Shown here: in pieces, positions 55,881-64,000 of the stretch
How positions within the stretch are numbered: the first letter of the stretch is position 1
How the letters are laid out: each line of letters begins with the position of its first letter
Assembly: GCF_002574545.1 (NCBI RefSeq)
Contig: NZ_NUGT01000080.1
Coordinates: 49,259 to 113,258 of the forward strand
DNA: 64,000 nucleotides
Source: Bacillus sp. AFS055030
GTDB taxonomy: Bacteria; Bacillota; Bacilli; Bacillales; Bacillaceae_G
Direction of reading: 5' to 3'
The notes under the pieces: generated by a model
The model's database searches: none
What the model was told of the DNA's origin: nothing
What the model saw: only the letters and a program-made list of their open reading frames with translations
Translations under genes and position numbers: made by a program

Positions 55881-57409
55881 TATAGCACCTCAACTGTTTC
55901 TTCTACTAGTTCACCATCTAATGACCAAGTTTTAGCTTTTGTAATTTTTACTTTTACAATTTGACCAACGATTGATTTAGGACCTCTAAAGTTTACAAGT
56001 TTATTATAAGGAGTATACCCAGCAAGTACATCAGGGTTTTTCTTGCTTTCTCCTTCTACTAATACATCAAGGACTTGCCCTTCAAAACGTTTATTAAATT
56101 CAGCAGATTTTTCATTCACTAGATTGTTAAGACGTTGTAATCTTTCCTTTTTGACACTCTCTGGTACATTATCCACCATTTTTGCAGCCGGTGTACCTTC
56201 ACGTGGTGAATAAATGAATGTAAATGCTAAATCAAAACCAACTTCTTCATATAATGTCATCGTTTCTTCGAATTGCTCATCCGTTTCATTCGGGAATCCA
56301 ACAATGATATCAGTTGTAAACGAAATATGTGGCATTGCCGTTTTTAATTTTCTTACAAGTTCTAAATATTGTTCACGATCATATTTACGTGACATTAGTT
56401 TTAGAACTTCAGAGCTACCAGATTGAACTGGTAAATGAATATGTGGCATTAAGTTACCACCTTTTGCTAATACTTCTATTAAATGATCATCAAAATCACG
56501 TGGGTGACTTGTTGTAAAACGAACACGTGGGATGCCAATTTTACGGATTTCATCCATTAAATGACCTAATCCATATTTACCATCATTTAAATCTTTCCCA
56601 TAAGCATTAACATTTTGACCTAATAATGTAACTTCTTTGTAGCCTAGTCTAGCTAATTCACGAACTTCATTTATGATATCTTCTGGTTGACGACTACGTT
56701 CTTTACCACGTGTGTATGGAACAATACAGTACGTACAGAATTTATCACAGCCATACATAATATTAACCCAAGCTTTAATTTCACCACGACGTACTTTAGG
56801 AAGGTTCTCAATTACATCCCCTTCTTTTGACCATACTTCAATCACCATTTCTTTACTGAACATCGCTTCTTGAATAATAAATGGTAATCTATGAATATTA
56901 TGTGTACCAAATACCATATCGATAAATGAATGTTTTTGTAAGATTCGATTAACAACTGCTTCTTCTTGAGACATACATCCACAAATACCAATTAATAAAT
57001 CTGGTCTTTGAAGTTTTAACGGTTTTAAGTGACCAATTTCACCAAACACTTTATTTTCAGCATTTTCTCTAATAGCACATGTGTTTAATAGAATAATATC
57101 AGCATCTTCAGCTGAAGTAGCAACTTCATAACCCATTGTCGTTAAAATACCTGCCATAACTTCTGTGTCATGCTCGTTCATTTGACAACCATAAGTACGG
57201 ATTAAGAATTTCTTACCAACACCAGAATTTCTCATTTCTTCAGGAATTTCGAAACCACGATCATACGTAACTTCTTCTTTACCTCTACGCTTTGCATCAG
57301 CTAAAGATGGAGCTTGGTAAACTTTTTCAAAATATTTACTATAATCTTTATCATTTTTATCTTTTGTATTATTTATATTAGTGCCTTGAAGGCGTTGTTG
57401 TTCATTCAT
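55880..57409 (-). CDS. miaB: tRNA-2-methylthio-N6-dimethylallyladenosine synthase
   Basis: About 509 aa, the same size as B. subtilis MiaB (YmcB). The N-terminal cluster cysteines are in [20 protein letters not shown] and CGCMSQEEA. The radical-SAM motif [20 protein letters not shown] follows, and a C-terminal TRAM domain ends the protein. It adds the methylthio group to i6A37 of tRNA. The N-terminal Bacillus-type extension (~60 residues) is present. AAGGAG supports the ATG at 57409; a reading from 57442 is longer. Confidence 0.96.
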   Translation of the reverse strand: MNEQQRLQGTNINNTKDKNDKDYSKYFEKVYQAPSLADAKRRGKEEVTYDRGFEIPEEMRNSGVGKKFLIRTYGCQMNEHDTEVMAGILTTMGYEVATSAEDADIILLNTCAIRENAENKVFGEIGHLKPLKLQRPDLLIGICGCMSQEEAVVNRILQKHSFIDMVFGTHNIHRLPFIIQEAMFSKEMVIEVWSKEGDVIENLPKVRRGEIKAWVNIMYGCDKFCTYCIVPYTRGKERSRQPEDIINEVRELARLGYKEVTLLGQNVNAYGKDLNDGKYGLGHLMDEIRKIGIPRVRFTTSHPRDFDDHLIEVLAKGGNLMPHIHLPVQSGSSEVLKLMSRKYDREQYLELVRKLKTAMPHISFTTDIIVGFPNETDEQFEETMTLYEEVGFDLAFTFIYSPREGTPAAKMVDNVPESVKKERLQRLNNLVNEKSAEFNKRFEGQVLDVLVEGESKKNPDVLAGYTPYNKLVNFRGPKSIVGQIVKVKITKAKTWSLDGELVEETVEVL

Positions 57410-57640
57410 GAAACAATCTCCTTTCTTCTCGAGCGTCCACACATTACTTAAGTATATAACGTTATTCTACAATATACAATGTGCGTTACGCAAAAAAGAA
57501 AGCTGGTAATAGTAGTATATTTGAATAATTTTATTCATTTTGAAAAATCAATTGTTAAAATAATAAAGCGCTTTATATGTTGATTTCCAATATAGGATTC
57601 TCAATTGTGGAAGTTGACCATAAAACCCTTTGAAACATAA

Positions 57641-57669
57641 AAAGAGGATCCATCAAAGGATCCTCTTCA
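57641..57669. repeat. BamHI-type palindromic hairpin, copy 1
   Basis: AGAGGATCC-ATCAAA-GGATCCTCT forms a perfect hairpin. A very similar hairpin occurs in opposite orientation at 58096-58127. Both are next to TTTCAACA on their outer flank. Confidence 0.7.
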
Positions 57670-57727
57670 CGCTGTTGAAAAAAGAATTTGTCAATTAAAT
57701 CTTGATAAGTAAGTTGTGTTTCAGTGA

Positions 57728-57815
57728 TTTCCACTACAGGTTGCTCGCTTTCCATGGGGCGAGACCTGAGCCTCCTCGGCATTGCCTTGCGGGGTCTCCA
57801 ATCATTTTCTTTATG
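57728..57815 (+). repeat. dispersed GC-rich palindromic repeat, copy B
   Basis: Same element as copy A at 51720-51806, with 31 identical nucleotides at 57733-57763 and AGCCTCCT shared further on. It includes an inverted repeat GAGACC (57761-57766) / GGTCTC (about 57793-57798). It lies about 320 nt upstream of miaB. Confidence 0.75.
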
Positions 57816-57855
57816 AAAAATAATAATCTAAAAATAATAGAATTAGAATACTCAA

Positions 57856-58029
57856 TTGAACGATGAATTACACTTTATTAATCAAATTCAAATCGAAACT
57901 CATGATGGCGACTTTCATATCTTTACAAATATTCACTGTCAAAAAGATGACCTATTAAATCTTAATCAGTTAATTAAAACATTTATATTTCAACCAATAT
58001 CAATTATCAATAAAAGGACACATAAATAA
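57856..58029 (+). other. possible gene fragment (57 codons)
   Basis: An open frame beginning TTG and containing HFINQIQIETHDGDFHIFTNI and LLNLNQLIKTFIFQP looks coding by composition but has no ribosome-binding site. It lies between the two hairpins of an apparent insertion. Not recognised; it may be a remnant. Confidence 0.2.
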
Positions 58030-58095
58030 TAAATAGACTATTTTTCCTTGAAATTCAGTTAATGTTCCAATTGACTACAATATATTTCAACACAC

Positions 58096-58127
58096 TGAAG
58101 AGGATCCATGAAAGGATCCTCTTCAGT
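58096..58127. repeat. BamHI-type palindromic hairpin, copy 2
   Basis: CTGAAGAGGATCC and GGATCCTCTTCAG pair over ATGAAA. It is an inverted counterpart of the hairpin at 57641-57669 and lies 22 nt past the stop of the MraY-like gene, where it might serve as terminator although no T-run follows. Confidence 0.7.
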
Positions 58128-58148
58128 TATAAATTTTTGCATTTTTGT

Positions 58149-59099
58149 TTACATCATAAAATAAACATATAAGTAGCTTAAAAAAGAACCTGTCCAAGAA
58201 ACAATCGTAAAATTCATGACTATAATATTTTCTGACCAACCATATTTAATTCCATAATGAAAATGGATTGGGGCCAAAAGAAATAATCTTTTTTTTGTTC
58301 TTTTAAAGTAGAAAACTTGAAAAATAACAGAAAACTGTTCAGCTAAATAAATAAAAAACAATAACGGAATCAAGATTTCTACTTTTTCAATTATCGCTAA
58401 AAATGATAAAGAACCACCAATTGCCATTGAACCTGTGTCACCCATAAAAGCCTTAGCTGGGTATAAGTTATAAATTAAAAAACCAGCTAAACTAGCAATC
58501 ATTATAAGACTAAAAATTTTCACTTCAATATGATCTGAAATCAAAAAAAAGAAAAAGAAGGTAGGGATTGATACCATACCAAGAAGCCCATCCATCCCGT
58601 CAGTAAAATTAATAGCATTAGCTGATCCAACAATAAATAAAGTGATTAGAGCCAAATACAACCATAATGGTAAAACGATATTGATAGAATCCGTAATCCG
58701 AAAGGTTGTGTCTAATTGAAAAAAGTTGATTAACACAATCAGTAAAAAAATAGTAAAAGAAAATTGAAAAACTAGTTTAGTTTTAGCTGATATTCCTCCT
58801 GGATCCTGTTTTGATGCTTTCTGGAAGTCATCAAGAAAACCAACGACACTAAATAAAATAAAGGTTCCAACTAAAAAAAGCATAAGAGGACTTGAATAAT
58901 TAAGGAAAGCTACTAAAGTACCAATCAAAAATATACTTCCAAGCATTAAAGGAGTGCCCTTTTTATTATGGTGTTCAACAGGTAATTCCGCTCTTATCGG
59001 TTGAGTCAACTTTAGTCTTCTTAACGTAGCAATTAAAAAAGGTGAAAGAATACTTACCAAAATAAAAGTGATCAAAGCAGGTACGAGTGAGGATATCAA
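58149..59099 (-). CDS. MraY/WecA-family phosphosugar transferase (extra copy)
   Basis: About 316 aa polytopic membrane enzyme. The MraY landmarks are VEHHNKKGTPLMLGSIF, GFLDDFQKA (metal-binding Asp pair), NAINFTDGMDGL, KAFMGDTGSMAIGG and LAPIHFHYGIKYGWSE with HFH. These are of the phospho-MurNAc-pentapeptide transferase type that makes lipid I. It is outside a cell-wall cluster, so it is probably a paralogue of the main mraY. The start is TTG at 59099 with AAAGGAG upstream. A specialised role, for example in sporulation, is only a guess. Confidence 0.85.
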   Translation of the reverse strand: MISSLVPALITFILVSILSPFLIATLRRLKLTQPIRAELPVEHHNKKGTPLMLGSIFLIGTLVAFLNYSSPLMLFLVGTFILFSVVGFLDDFQKASKQDPGGISAKTKLVFQFSFTIFLLIVLINFFQLDTTFRITDSINIVLPLWLYLALITLFIVGSANAINFTDGMDGLLGMVSIPTFFFFFLISDHIEVKIFSLIMIASLAGFLIYNLYPAKAFMGDTGSMAIGGSLSFLAIIEKVEILIPLLFFIYLAEQFSVIFQVFYFKRTKKRLFLLAPIHFHYGIKYGWSENIIVMNFTIVSWTGSFLSYLYVYFMM

Positions 59100-59304
59100 A
59101 TTTTTTCTCCTTTCGATTATTTTCAATTAAGAAATTCGATAATATCACGTGATTCCCTTTATTTTCCTGATTTTTAATTTAAGAATTCAGTGTCACTAGT
59201 AATAAGAACCCCGATATTTATTAGGAGAAATAATCTTTTTGAATCGTAAATACGCCCAACCTTACCTCCTACTTGATAAATCGCCACTGTACTCATCCTT
59301 ATTG

Positions 59305-59850
59305 CTATTTTAATATATCGTTAACTTTGATTTTCCAAATCATATGATCATAACCCTTTTCCCAATAATCCTTTAATAAATAATTAGGTTCCCCAAATTT
59401 CTTTTTCCATATTTTTTGGGCATTACGATAACCACTATCTAAACAAAATTCTTCGATCCCTTTATCCTTTAAAGTAACATACATCTTATTTAATAATAAA
59501 TTTCCTAAACCATTTTTTTGATAATCCGGATGTACAAATACAGTTCCGACCTCAGGCATTCCTTTCAATGCATTGTTTGTACAGTTTAAAATAAGATCAC
59601 TTGCTGGACCATATTCAATCGAACCAATAATCTTTTCGTTATCTAAAGCAATCAAAAAATATCGTTTTTCACCATTACTTTCAAAATCATTTTCTAAATA
59701 TTTTTCTTTTGTTTCGATTTCATCATTCAAACTTTCCACTTGATTGCTAATACCTTCTTTTGTAAAAGTGTCCGTAATCACTATTTTAAAAAATTGATTT
59801 AACTCTTTCATATCCTCTATTTTCGGCCTTCTTATTATGATATTTATCAT
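59305..59850 (-). CDS. GNAT family N-acetyltransferase
   Basis: About 181 aa. TVFVHPDYQKNGLGNLLLNKMYVTLKDKG is the acetyl-CoA motif A and AQKIWKKKFGEPNYLLKDYWEKGYDHMIWKI the end of the fold. The ATG at 59850 has AAGGAG 8 nt upstream; the GTG at 59859 is a weaker alternative. Substrate unknown. It has no operon partner. Confidence 0.85.
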   Translation of the reverse strand: MINIIIRRPKIEDMKELNQFFKIVITDTFTKEGISNQVESLNDEIETKEKYLENDFESNGEKRYFLIALDNEKIIGSIEYGPASDLILNCTNNALKGMPEVGTVFVHPDYQKNGLGNLLLNKMYVTLKDKGIEEFCLDSGYRNAQKIWKKKFGEPNYLLKDYWEKGYDHMIWKIKVNDILK

Positions 59851-60017
59851 CAAAAACACTCCTTACTACAAATTACTTCAACAGTAAATGGTATTATCCT
59901 TCATCTCATTGTCAGTATGGTCATCTATTAAAATTAGGCCCTGTTAAAATAGATTGTTAATTTTTGAACAAAAATTAAGACCACAAAAAATTGTGGACTT
60001 TGCTTATTATTCTTATG

Positions 60018-60041
60018 CAACTAAAGCACTGCTTTAGTTGA
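60018..60041. repeat. short perfect palindrome
   Basis: CAACTAAAGCA and TGCTTTAGTTG are adjacent with one base between, in the gap downstream of the small 81-aa gene. A/T-flanked, so either a terminator of the minus-strand gene or a small repeat unit. Confidence 0.5.
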
Positions 60042-60065
60042 ACAACTCATTGGTTTTTAAACTCA

Positions 60066-60311
60066 TCAAAAGATGTCATCAATCTCAATTAAGTCCCATA
60101 TTTCCTTTATTAGTTTCTCATCTAGTCTCACTTTTTGAAGTAAATCTTCAAGATCATCTCCAATGATTTCACTGGATGAGTCATAAAACTTCCAAAACAT
60201 AAATAGACCAGTTCCACGACCAATAAAGTAATTGTCATTTTTATAACTAAAGTGAATTTCACTACCTTTGCTTAAATCTTCAAGAAATTCTTTATAACTG
60301 TATTGTTCCAT
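60066..60311 (-). CDS. hypothetical protein (81 aa)
   Basis: An acidic soluble protein. KEFLEDLSKGSEIHFSYKNDNYFIGRGTGLFMFWKFYD followed by GDDLEDLLQKVRLDEKLIKEIWDLIEIDDIF suggests a beta-hairpin and helices. It resembles small single-domain Bacillus proteins of unknown role (possibly immunity-type), but I cannot name the family. AAGGAG lies upstream of the ATG. Confidence 0.6.
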   Translation of the reverse strand: MEQYSYKEFLEDLSKGSEIHFSYKNDNYFIGRGTGLFMFWKFYDSSSEIIGDDLEDLLQKVRLDEKLIKEIWDLIEIDDIF

Positions 60312-60361
60312 CTGCTTGAACTCCTTTACTTCAACTAAAGAATCAGTTCGTATTATAAGGT

Positions 60362-60547
60362 TTAGGCCTTTTTAATGATAAATCCAGCTAAGATTCCCCC
60401 GATAAGTGTAATTAATCCACCAAAAATACCATGGATATAACGATTATCCCAATGTATATTATTACTTAATATTGTATCTACAATCGCATAAAATGCTGCC
60501 ATAAATGCAATTTGAGAAATACTCATTTTCCCCTTAAAGACTCCCAT
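60362..60547 (-). CDS. small membrane protein (61 aa)
   Basis: Two hydrophobic segments: ISQIAFMAAFYAIVDTIL and YIHGIFGGLITLIGGILAGFIIKKA, the second Gly-rich. GGAAGG is 13 nt from the ATG at 60547; the ATG at 60526 (MSISQIAF) also has AAGGGG very close. The family is not recognised. It lies about 50 nt upstream of the 81-aa gene and could be in the same transcript. Confidence 0.55.
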   Translation of the reverse strand: MGVFKGKMSISQIAFMAAFYAIVDTILSNNIHWDNRYIHGIFGGLITLIGGILAGFIIKKA

Positions 60548-60701
60548 TATTTAGTAACCGTCCTTCCGAAATCCGATCTGTATTTTATTAGTATATATAC
60601 TTCGAGATCTTTTTAAATTTACCTTTTTCCTTTTTCCACTAATCTGTCATTTTTCAAATAAGAAAATCAACATTATTTTATAACAGAGCCTAAAATTAAA
60701 A

Positions 60702-60734
60702 TAAAAAAACTCCTCAAAAATGAGGAGTTTTTCT
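60702..60734 (-). terminator. intrinsic terminator after korB
   Basis: AAAAACTCCTCA and TGAGGAGTTTTT pair with T-runs on both strands; it abuts the korB stop. Confidence 0.88.
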
Positions 60735-60739
60735 TCTTA

Positions 60740-61606
60740 TTACATGAATTCAGCAACTAGTTTTTCGAATTGTGCTTTTTCTAATTGAAGTTCTGATTCA
60801 ACTAATGGTGTTTCACTGTATCCTGAAATTAATTGTTGGTATGATTTTTGCTCTTTGTTTTGGTAGATCAGACCAGTTACTAGACCTTTATTTTGCATTA
60901 ATGTTTGCATAGCCATTTCTTTGTTTGATGGATCATATCCTTCAACATCAGAAAGTTTAACAAGATTTTCTTTAAACCAGTCATATGTGTTTACTTTATT
61001 GTAAGTTACACATGGACTAAATACGTTAATTAAAGAGAAACCTTTGTGGTTAATACCTTGCTCGATTAATGAAGTTAATTCTTTTAAGTCACTTGAGAAA
61101 CTTTGAGCTACGAATGTTCCACCAGCTGTTAATGCCATTTCCATTACTGAAAGTGCAGATTCAACAGAACCTTGTGGTGTACTCTTAGTTTTGAAACCTA
61201 CATCACTACGAGGTGATGTTTGACCTTTTGTAAGACCATAGATTTGGTTATCCATTACGATATACGTAATGTCGATGTTACGACGAATTGCATGGATTGT
61301 ATGACCTAAACCGATAGCGAATCCATCACCGTCACCACCAGAAGCGATAACAGTTAGATCACGGTTTGCCATTTTTACACCTTGTGCAATTGGAAGTGAA
61401 CGACCGTGGATACCATGTAAACCGTATGAATTAATATATCCAGAAATACGACCAGAACATCCAATACCAGAAATTACTGCAAGGTTATCAGGTTCTAAAC
61501 CAACATTTGCTGCTGCACGTTGGATCGATGCTTGTACAGAGAAATCTCCACATCCTGGGCACCAGTTTGGTTTAATATTATTACGAAATTCTTTAAATGT
61601 TGCCAT
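60740..61606 (-). CDS. korB: 2-oxoacid:ferredoxin oxidoreductase, beta subunit
   Basis: 288 aa thiamine-diphosphate subunit. KPNWCPGCGDFSVQASIQRA begins the protein, ISGIGCSGRISGYINSYGLHGIHGRSLPIAQGVK and SGGDGDGFAIGLGHTIHAIRRN hold the TPP-binding GDG...N motif, and TYIVMDNQIYGLTKGQTSP is conserved. With KorA it oxidises 2-oxoglutarate (or another 2-oxoacid) to the acyl-CoA, reducing ferredoxin. It overlaps korA by 14 nt. Confidence 0.94.
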   Translation of the reverse strand: MATFKEFRNNIKPNWCPGCGDFSVQASIQRAAANVGLEPDNLAVISGIGCSGRISGYINSYGLHGIHGRSLPIAQGVKMANRDLTVIASGGDGDGFAIGLGHTIHAIRRNIDITYIVMDNQIYGLTKGQTSPRSDVGFKTKSTPQGSVESALSVMEMALTAGGTFVAQSFSSDLKELTSLIEQGINHKGFSLINVFSPCVTYNKVNTYDWFKENLVKLSDVEGYDPSNKEMAMQTLMQNKGLVTGLIYQNKEQKSYQQLISGYSETPLVESELQLEKAQFEKLVAEFM

Positions 61607-63350
61607 TTAGAACAACTCCTTCCTTGCAAGTGTTGTAAATTTCTTTTGGTAAGAAAGGATTTCCATCATATTTTAGTAAGCTTGAAATCTTTTCTGCGTG
61701 ACCACAATTCATTTTAATAATGCTTGCTAATTGACCAGTAGCATTATTTTCAACAACGATTACACGTTTAGCTTTTTTAAGCTCAGGCATTAATTCGTTT
61801 GTTGGGAATGGGTGTATTAAACGGATATGAGCATGGTTAACTTTGATACCATCTTGCTCTAAACGAACCATTGCTTCTTCGATCGCACCACGAGTTGAGT
61901 TGAAACCAACTAGTAATACATCAGCATCTTCGTGTTTAGAGTTCACTAACACTGGGTTAGGGAATTTTAGGTTATTTAATTTACGCATACGTTTATCCAT
62001 TTGTTGATTACGGTTAATTGGTGATTCTGATGGTTTACCCATTTCATCATGCTCAACACCAGTTACGTGGTGAATTCCACCTTTCATACCTGGTACTACA
62101 CGAGGAGAAACTCCATCTTCAGTCACTTCATAACGTTTGAAGTACTCTTTGTTTTCAGATACAGGTAATTCTTGTTTGTAATCAAACTTACCACGGCGAA
62201 TTTGTACTTTTTCAAATTGAAGTGGCTCAACAGTTTGTTTACCTAAAGAAAGTTGTAAGTCAGTAATTACGATAACAGGCACTTGGAATTCTTCAGCTAC
62301 GTTAAACGCTTCCACCATATCGTAGAATCCTTCTTCTACTGTACTTGGAGCGATTACTACTTTTGGAATCTCACCGTGAGTTCCGTAAATCATAGCCATT
62401 AAGTCTGATTGTTCTTGTTTAGTTGGAAGACCAGTACTTGGACCACCACGTTGAGTATCAACGATAACTAAAGGAACTTCAGTCATACCAGAAAGACCAA
62501 TTGCTTCCATCATTAATGAAAGACCAGGACCTGCAGATGATGTTAATGTACGAACACCAGCATAGTTAGCACCGATTGCCATTGTACATGCAGCAATTTC
62601 GTCTTCAGTTTGAATAACTGCTCCACCATATTGAGGTAATTTTTTAATTAAGTATTCCATAATTTCAGATGCTGGCGTAATTGGATACGCTGCCATAAAA
62701 CGAGAACCACCAGCTAATGCACCCATTGCGATTGCATCGTTACCGATTAGGAACATACGTTTTTTACCATCAGCTTCTGCTAATTGCATTTTATTTACAT
62801 TCACGCCAAGCATTTCTCTCATTTCTTCTGCTCCACGTGCGATTGCTTCTATGTTTTTCTCAACAATTTGTTGACCTTTTTTACCAAAAATTTCATCTAC
62901 AACTTCTCTGAAAACTTCAATTGATAGACCTAAAATTGCACTTGAAGCTCCAACTGCAACCATGTTTTTCATTAATGAAGTTCCTAGTTCAGTAGCTAAT
63001 TCTGTAAATGGAATTGAATAAAGTGTTACGTCAGTTGAATCTGGAATTGTCGGATTAAATTTAGCATCAGCAATTACAATACCGCCTTTGCGTAATTCAT
63101 AAAAGTTTACATCGATTGTTTCTTGGTCAAATGCTACTAAAATATCTAAGTCATCTGAAATAGCACGAACTTCAGTTGTACTTACACGAATTTTGTTATT
63201 TGTGTGACCACCTTTAATACGAGAAGAGAAATGACGATATCCGTATAAGTAGTAACCTAAACGGTTTAACGCAATTGCAAAAATCTCACCTGTACTTTCG
63301 ATACCTTCACCCTGTTGTCCTCCAACTTTCCACGAAAGTTGTTCAATCAT
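61593..63350 (-). CDS. korA: 2-oxoacid:ferredoxin oxidoreductase, fused gamma-alpha subunit
   Basis: 585 aa. The N-terminal ~190 residues are the gamma domain (SWKVGGQQGEGIESTGEIFAIALNRLGYYLYGYRHFSSRIKGGHTNNKIRVS). Then come the alpha-subunit domains: GNDAIAMGALAGGSRFMAAYPITPASEIMEYL, TAIGANYAGVRTLTSSAGPGLSLMMEAIGLSG and the C-terminal domain VLLVGFNSTRGAIEEAM. Size and fusion match Bacillus YqfR/KorA. It is the first gene of the korAB operon. Terminator and gap of 230 nt separate it from the dipeptidase gene. Confidence 0.94.
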   Translation of the reverse strand: MIEQLSWKVGGQQGEGIESTGEIFAIALNRLGYYLYGYRHFSSRIKGGHTNNKIRVSTTEVRAISDDLDILVAFDQETIDVNFYELRKGGIVIADAKFNPTIPDSTDVTLYSIPFTELATELGTSLMKNMVAVGASSAILGLSIEVFREVVDEIFGKKGQQIVEKNIEAIARGAEEMREMLGVNVNKMQLAEADGKKRMFLIGNDAIAMGALAGGSRFMAAYPITPASEIMEYLIKKLPQYGGAVIQTEDEIAACTMAIGANYAGVRTLTSSAGPGLSLMMEAIGLSGMTEVPLVIVDTQRGGPSTGLPTKQEQSDLMAMIYGTHGEIPKVVIAPSTVEEGFYDMVEAFNVAEEFQVPVIVITDLQLSLGKQTVEPLQFEKVQIRRGKFDYKQELPVSENKEYFKRYEVTEDGVSPRVVPGMKGGIHHVTGVEHDEMGKPSESPINRNQQMDKRMRKLNNLKFPNPVLVNSKHEDADVLLVGFNSTRGAIEEAMVRLEQDGIKVNHAHIRLIHPFPTNELMPELKKAKRVIVVENNATGQLASIIKMNCGHAEKISSLLKYDGNPFLPKEIYNTCKEGVVLNGNI

Positions 63351-63441
63351 TTCCTACACCCCTTTGAATGCCCTCATTCGTAATAAATTAAATTATAAAT
63401 GGATAATTTTTTTGCATATCATTCATTTTATTATAAAAGAA

Positions 63442-63489
63442 TGAAAGCGATTTAAAACATATCTTTTGATATGAGTTAATTCGCTTTCA
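63442..63489 (-). terminator. long stem-loop after the dipeptidase gene
   Basis: Outer arms GAAAGCGAATTAA / TTTAAATCGCTTTC surround an inner hairpin CATATC-AAAA-GATATG; a T-rich stretch follows on the minus strand. Likely terminator for the dipeptidase. Confidence 0.65.
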
Positions 63490-63580
63490 ATTCTAGACCT
63501 ATTAACCGAAAAAATCAATGATTTTGAAAGAAATTATTCCTTTAATTTTTATATTTTTATTATTCTGAACAAGTAACATG

Positions 63581-64000
63581 TTATTTGTAATGTATATATG
63601 ATGAATAATTCTCATACAGAAAGCCTTTAACCTGTTGTTCTGTATAGTGTTTAAGCAATTCATTTGTTAAATTTTGATAAAGTCCTACGTGATGTAAATT
63701 TGTCGGATGAGTATCGATTCCATCAAAATCTGACCCCATCGCGATAAATTTTTTTCCACCTAGTGAACACATATAATCGATATGTTTCAGAATATCTGAA
63801 ATAGATGCACTACCTTCATCAACTAAAAATGTTGGGAAGAAATTAATCCCTACAATTGCTCCTCTATTAAACATGGCTTTTAGCTGATCATCGTTTAAAT
63901 TTCTTGGATGTTTACAAATCGCTTTAGCATTTGAATGTGTTGCAGTTGGATATTTTGCTTGCTCAAATGCATCCCAAAACGCGGCTTCAGTACAATGAGA
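63581..64000 (-). CDS. membrane dipeptidase (peptidase M19), 3' part
   Basis: The gene continues beyond the window edge. The visible 139 codons hold ATHSNAKAICKHPRNLNDDQLKAM, with the conserved metal-site His and the HPRNLxD motif of renal-type dipeptidases, then GSDFDGIDTHP and the C-terminal part. An internal ATG at 63874 is not the true start because the family sequence continues upstream in frame to the end of the window. The enzyme cleaves dipeptides with a binuclear zinc site. Confidence 0.9.
   Translation of the reverse strand, partial: SHCTEAAFWDAFEQAKYPTATHSNAKAICKHPRNLNDDQLKAMFNRGAIVGINFFPTFLVDEGSASISDILKHIDYMCSLGGKKFIAMGSDFDGIDTHPTNLHHVGLYQNLTNELLKHYTEQQVKGFLYENYSSYIHYK

Noticed and set aside
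57573-57782. 69-aa ORF on the minus strand upstream of miaB
   Set aside because: It overlaps the GGATCC hairpin and the GC-rich repeat, has no ribosome-binding site, and its N-terminus is encoded by the repeat itself. Likely a by-product of repeat sequence.
1-64000. CRISPR arrays, rRNA or tRNA genes, prophage or conjugative element
   Set aside because: No regular direct repeats, no tRNA-like cloverleaf or rRNA sequence, and no phage structural, integrase or transfer genes were found.

Overview
The window looks like chromosome of a low-GC, endospore-forming member of the Bacillaceae. The gene choice (cotE, ricA/ymcA, a gntRKP operon, a divergent ydfE/ydfF-like pair) and the order mutL-mutS-cotE-ymcA-miaB-...-korB-korA match Bacillus-type genomes. 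I cannot fix the genus from sequence alone. I saw no rRNA, tRNA, CRISPR array or intact insertion sequence. Mobile-DNA traces are limited to one decayed IS1595-type transposase, a dispersed palindromic repeat in two copies, and a few gene fragments.

Layout. 1-4.3 kb: aldehyde dehydrogenase, a YitT membrane protein, a small secreted protein and a VanZ-like protein. 4.4-6.6 kb: an ABC-F ATPase behind a terminator-type attenuator. 6.6-9.8 kb: metE with a downstream thioesterase, under a cobalamin riboswitch. 10-13 kb: two amino-acid transporters. 13.6-17.3 kb: gluconate operon gntR-gntK-gntP with its operator. 17.3-25.6 kb: mostly small or unknown genes, a TPR plus dynamin-type GTPase, and acetyltransferases. 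25.8-33.0 kb: a tightly overlapping histidine operon hisZ-G-D-B-H-A-F-IE-J preceded by a promoter, a short His-rich leader ORF and a terminator. 33-39.6 kb: accessory genes including an ArsR regulator with a flavin reductase. 39.7-45.4 kb: hisC, then a tyrosine/homogentisate catabolic operon (hppD, flavin reductase, fumarylacetoacetase, hmgA) and an HxlR regulator. 45.6-49.4 kb: NAD(P)H oxidoreductase, a PfkB kinase, queT behind a preQ1 riboswitch, and an O-methyltransferase. 49.5-57.4 kb: mutL, mutS, cotE, ymcA, miaB. 57.4-60.6 kb: an accessory island with repeats, an extra MraY-like transferase and small genes. 60.7-63.4 kb: korB/korA 2-oxoacid:ferredoxin oxidoreductase. 63.6-64 kb: the 3' part of a membrane dipeptidase cut by the window edge.

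The most interesting theme is cis-acting RNA control of amino-acid genes. The his operon appears to be governed by ribosome-mediated attenuation: an 18-codon leader with three consecutive His codons, alternative helices and an intrinsic terminator. The metE cobalamin riboswitch has a 17-codon ORF with a strong ribosome-binding site lying between the aptamer and its terminator and ending at the terminator stem. The ABC-F gene has a classic leader terminator as in antibiotic-induced genes. Other oddities include interlocking inverted repeats upstream of gntR, an 18-bp perfect inverted repeat upstream of hppD, and a secreted-protein gene whose ribosome-binding site points to a non-AUG start.
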